Under the pieces are notes generated by a model. The model was not told the origin of the DNA. It searched no databases and saw only the letters and a list, made by a program, of their open reading frames with translations. Of a DNA stretch of 64,000 nucleotides, positions 62,724 through 64,000 are shown one piece after another. The stretch covers positions 310,001 through 374,000 of the forward strand of contig JADJIH010000001.1 in assembly GCA_016707115.1 (NCBI GenBank). Reading direction: 5' to 3'. The translations under genes and the position numbers were made by a program. This DNA comes from Ignavibacteriales bacterium. GTDB lineage: Bacteria; Bacteroidota; Ignavibacteria; Ignavibacteriales; Ignavibacteriaceae. Each line of letters opens with the position of its first letter. Positions within the stretch are counted from its first letter, which is position 1.

Positions 62724-62730
62724 CAATTGA

Positions 62731-64000
62731 CTATATTTTTTTCGTTTCTCTGAAATGTTTCTTCACAATTTTTGTTACTTCTAATGCTAATAGGGGAATT
62801 GTTCCTAGTGCTATCAGTATTATAACATCACTAAACGGCATATATGTGGTTTTAAGAAAAACACCTAAAACATTCCAGTGTTGACTTAAAATCTGGAGTC
62901 CAAATGAAAGAGCAACTACCATTACTAAATTAATATTGGTGAATAGAGAGATTTGCCAAACATATTTGGTTTCACTTCTGGCACCAAACGATCGTAAAAG
63001 TTCTGCAAATACTAAAACAGCAAAAGCATACGTTCGAGCAGTTTGTGTTGATTGATTTTGTAAAATATATAAGTAAACAGCAAAAGCCACACCAGCAGTA
63101 AGAAATCCTGTTAAAAGCATTGTTAGGAAAAAGCTTCCATCAGTTATCTTTTTAGATCGTTTTCGAGGTGTTCGTTTCATTACATCCGAATCAATTTTAT
63201 CCGTAGCCAGGCACAATGCAGGTAATCCATCTGTAACTAAGTTAATCCAAAGTAAATGAATAGGGAGCAGTGGTGCGGGCAGTCCAATAATAACGCAGGC
63301 AGTCATCAGTAACAATTCACCAGTATTCCCCGCTAATAGATATTGTAGTGTCTTGCGGATATTATAATAGATTCCACGACCTTCTTCAACTGCTGCAACA
63401 ATAGTTGCAAAGTTATCATCAGTGATAATCATATCAGATGCTTGTTTGGTAACTTCTGTACCTGTTTTTCCCATTGCGATTCCAATGTCAGCACCTTTGA
63501 TAGCAGGTGCATCATTTACTCCGTCGCCTGTCATTGCAACTATTGCATCATTCTTTTTCCAGGCACGAATGATACGAAGTTTATGTTCTGCAGTAACGCG
63601 AGCATAAACAGAAATATTAGAAACGTTTTTGCTTAGATCTTCATCAGACATTTTTTCTAATTCAACACCAGAAACTGCTTTATCTACTTTAGAAGTGATA
63701 CCGATTTCCACTGCTATTGCTGCGGCTGTATCAGGATGATCTCCGGTAATCATAACAACGTGAATGCCGGCATCATTACATTTTTTAATTGCATCTTTTG
63801 CTTCACTTCGTGGTGGATCATACATTCCTGAAAGTCCAATAAATATAAGCTCTCTTTCAACTTCATCAACTGAAAGATCTTTAATAGAAGAATTTTCTAA
63901 ATCACGATAAGCTGAGCCAAGTACACGCAGTGCTTGTTTAGCCATTGTGGTTGTTTCAGCCAAAATATTAACTCTATCTTGATCAGTTAGTTCGCGAATA
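62731..64000 (-). CDS. Cation P-type ATPase (P2-type, Ca2+-like), C-terminal part
   Basis: The gene runs off the right edge; the frame is open to 64000, so the Met at 63963 is internal. The visible 420 or so residues hold the P and N domain end (GLSGMYDPPR, VVMITGDHPDTAAAIA, KLRIIRAWKKND, MTGDGVNDAPAIKGADIGIA) and six C-terminal helices (LQYLLAGNTGELLLMTACVI, LLPIHLLWINLVTDGLPALC). This is the pattern of P2-type calcium or other cation pumps (PMR1/SERCA-like). The phosphorylation site DKTGT lies outside the window. The ion is not certain. Confidence 0.9.
   Translation of the reverse strand, partial: IRELTDQDRVNILAETTTMAKQALRVLGSAYRDLENSSIKDLSVDEVERELIFIGLSGMYDPPRSEAKDAIKKCNDAGIHVVMITGDHPDTAAAIAVEIGITSKVDKAVSGVELEKMSDEDLSKNVSNISVYARVTAEHKLRIIRAWKKNDAIVAMTGDGVNDAPAIKGADIGIAMGKTGTEVTKQASDMIITDDNFATIVAAVEEGRGIYYNIRKTLQYLLAGNTGELLLMTACVIIGLPAPLLPIHLLWINLVTDGLPALCLATDKIDSDVMKRTPRKRSKKITDGSFFLTMLLTGFLTAGVAFAVYLYILQNQSTQTARTYAFAVLVFAELLRSFGARSETKYVWQISLFTNINLVMVVALSFGLQILSQHWNVLGVFLKTTYMPFSDVIILIALGTIPLLALEVTKIVKKHFRETKKI

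Overview
The window looks like part of a chromosome from the Ignavibacteria (Bacteroidota/Chlorobi group). The base composition is strongly AT-rich. Four secreted proteins end in the type IX secretion (T9SS) type A sorting domain, with the QNYPNPFNP-type motif that is very common in Ignavibacteriota. Multiheme c-type cytochromes, bacillithiol synthesis (bshC), NfnAB transhydrogenase, a GH9 cellulase and two TATATTTG-type promoters all fit a cellulose-using, facultatively anaerobic member of that group. The taxonomic placement is an inference from these features; no 16S gene lies in the window.

Layout. 0-2.2 kb: a 14-heme cytochrome and a 7-heme lipoprotein, probably for electron transfer beyond the inner membrane. 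2.2-2.6 kb: two tRNA-Ser genes on opposite strands. 2.7-11.6 kb: glycerate kinase, two large secreted carbohydrate-active proteins (a CBM9/FN3-type protein and a GH9 cellulase), a lone receiver, a half-size TauE-type protein and an APC permease. 11.8-15.1 kb: a corrinoid module in separate pieces (B12 protein, MetH-type reactivation domain, zinc homocysteine methyltransferase, and a frameshifted URO-D-type methyltransferase on the other strand). 15.2-19.9 kb: small envelope proteins, a MATE exporter and a frameshifted exonuclease/GIY-YIG protein. 20.1-25.7 kb: a tight housekeeping run (ymdB, an orphan DNA methyltransferase, folD, deoC, a broken HicB-like gene, a SpoU methylase, aroA). 25.8-30.7 kb: bshC and a radical SAM/flippase-like/GT2 operon. 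30.8-38.1 kb: a DUF6600 protein, a queuosine-precursor transporter and malic enzyme followed by nfnAB. 38.2-42.1 kb: a cyclase-TolB-TPR protein, sixA and an HD plus Pycsar-type membrane effector. 42.1-53.9 kb: envelope proteins, a TonB receptor, an L,D-transpeptidase, a YiiX-like hydrolase and a cytochrome. 54.5-64 kb: a B12 radical SAM protein, OmpA-type and other envelope proteins, a receiver-PAS-kinase and the C-terminal part of a P-type ATPase.

Three things stand out. First, four intergenic regions between 56.1 and 62.5 kb carry the same bipartite promoter-like element, all on the minus strand and all upstream of minus-strand envelope or signalling genes; it is unlike the TATATTTG promoters seen elsewhere and suggests a regulon under an alternative sigma factor. 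Second, the HD gene (40.8 kb) and the Pycsar-effector gene (41.5 kb) fuse perfectly into one 407-residue protein if one A is added to an A8 run, and a class III nucleotide cyclase lies just upstream. Third, this is one of five breaks, in four genes, that are all repaired by adding a single base to a short A/T run. That is either a systematic sequencing/assembly artefact or real slippage, and it should be settled before any of these genes is called a pseudogene.

No CRISPR array, insertion sequence, prophage, rRNA gene or replication origin was seen. Motif positions given as residue numbers were counted by hand and may be off by one or two.
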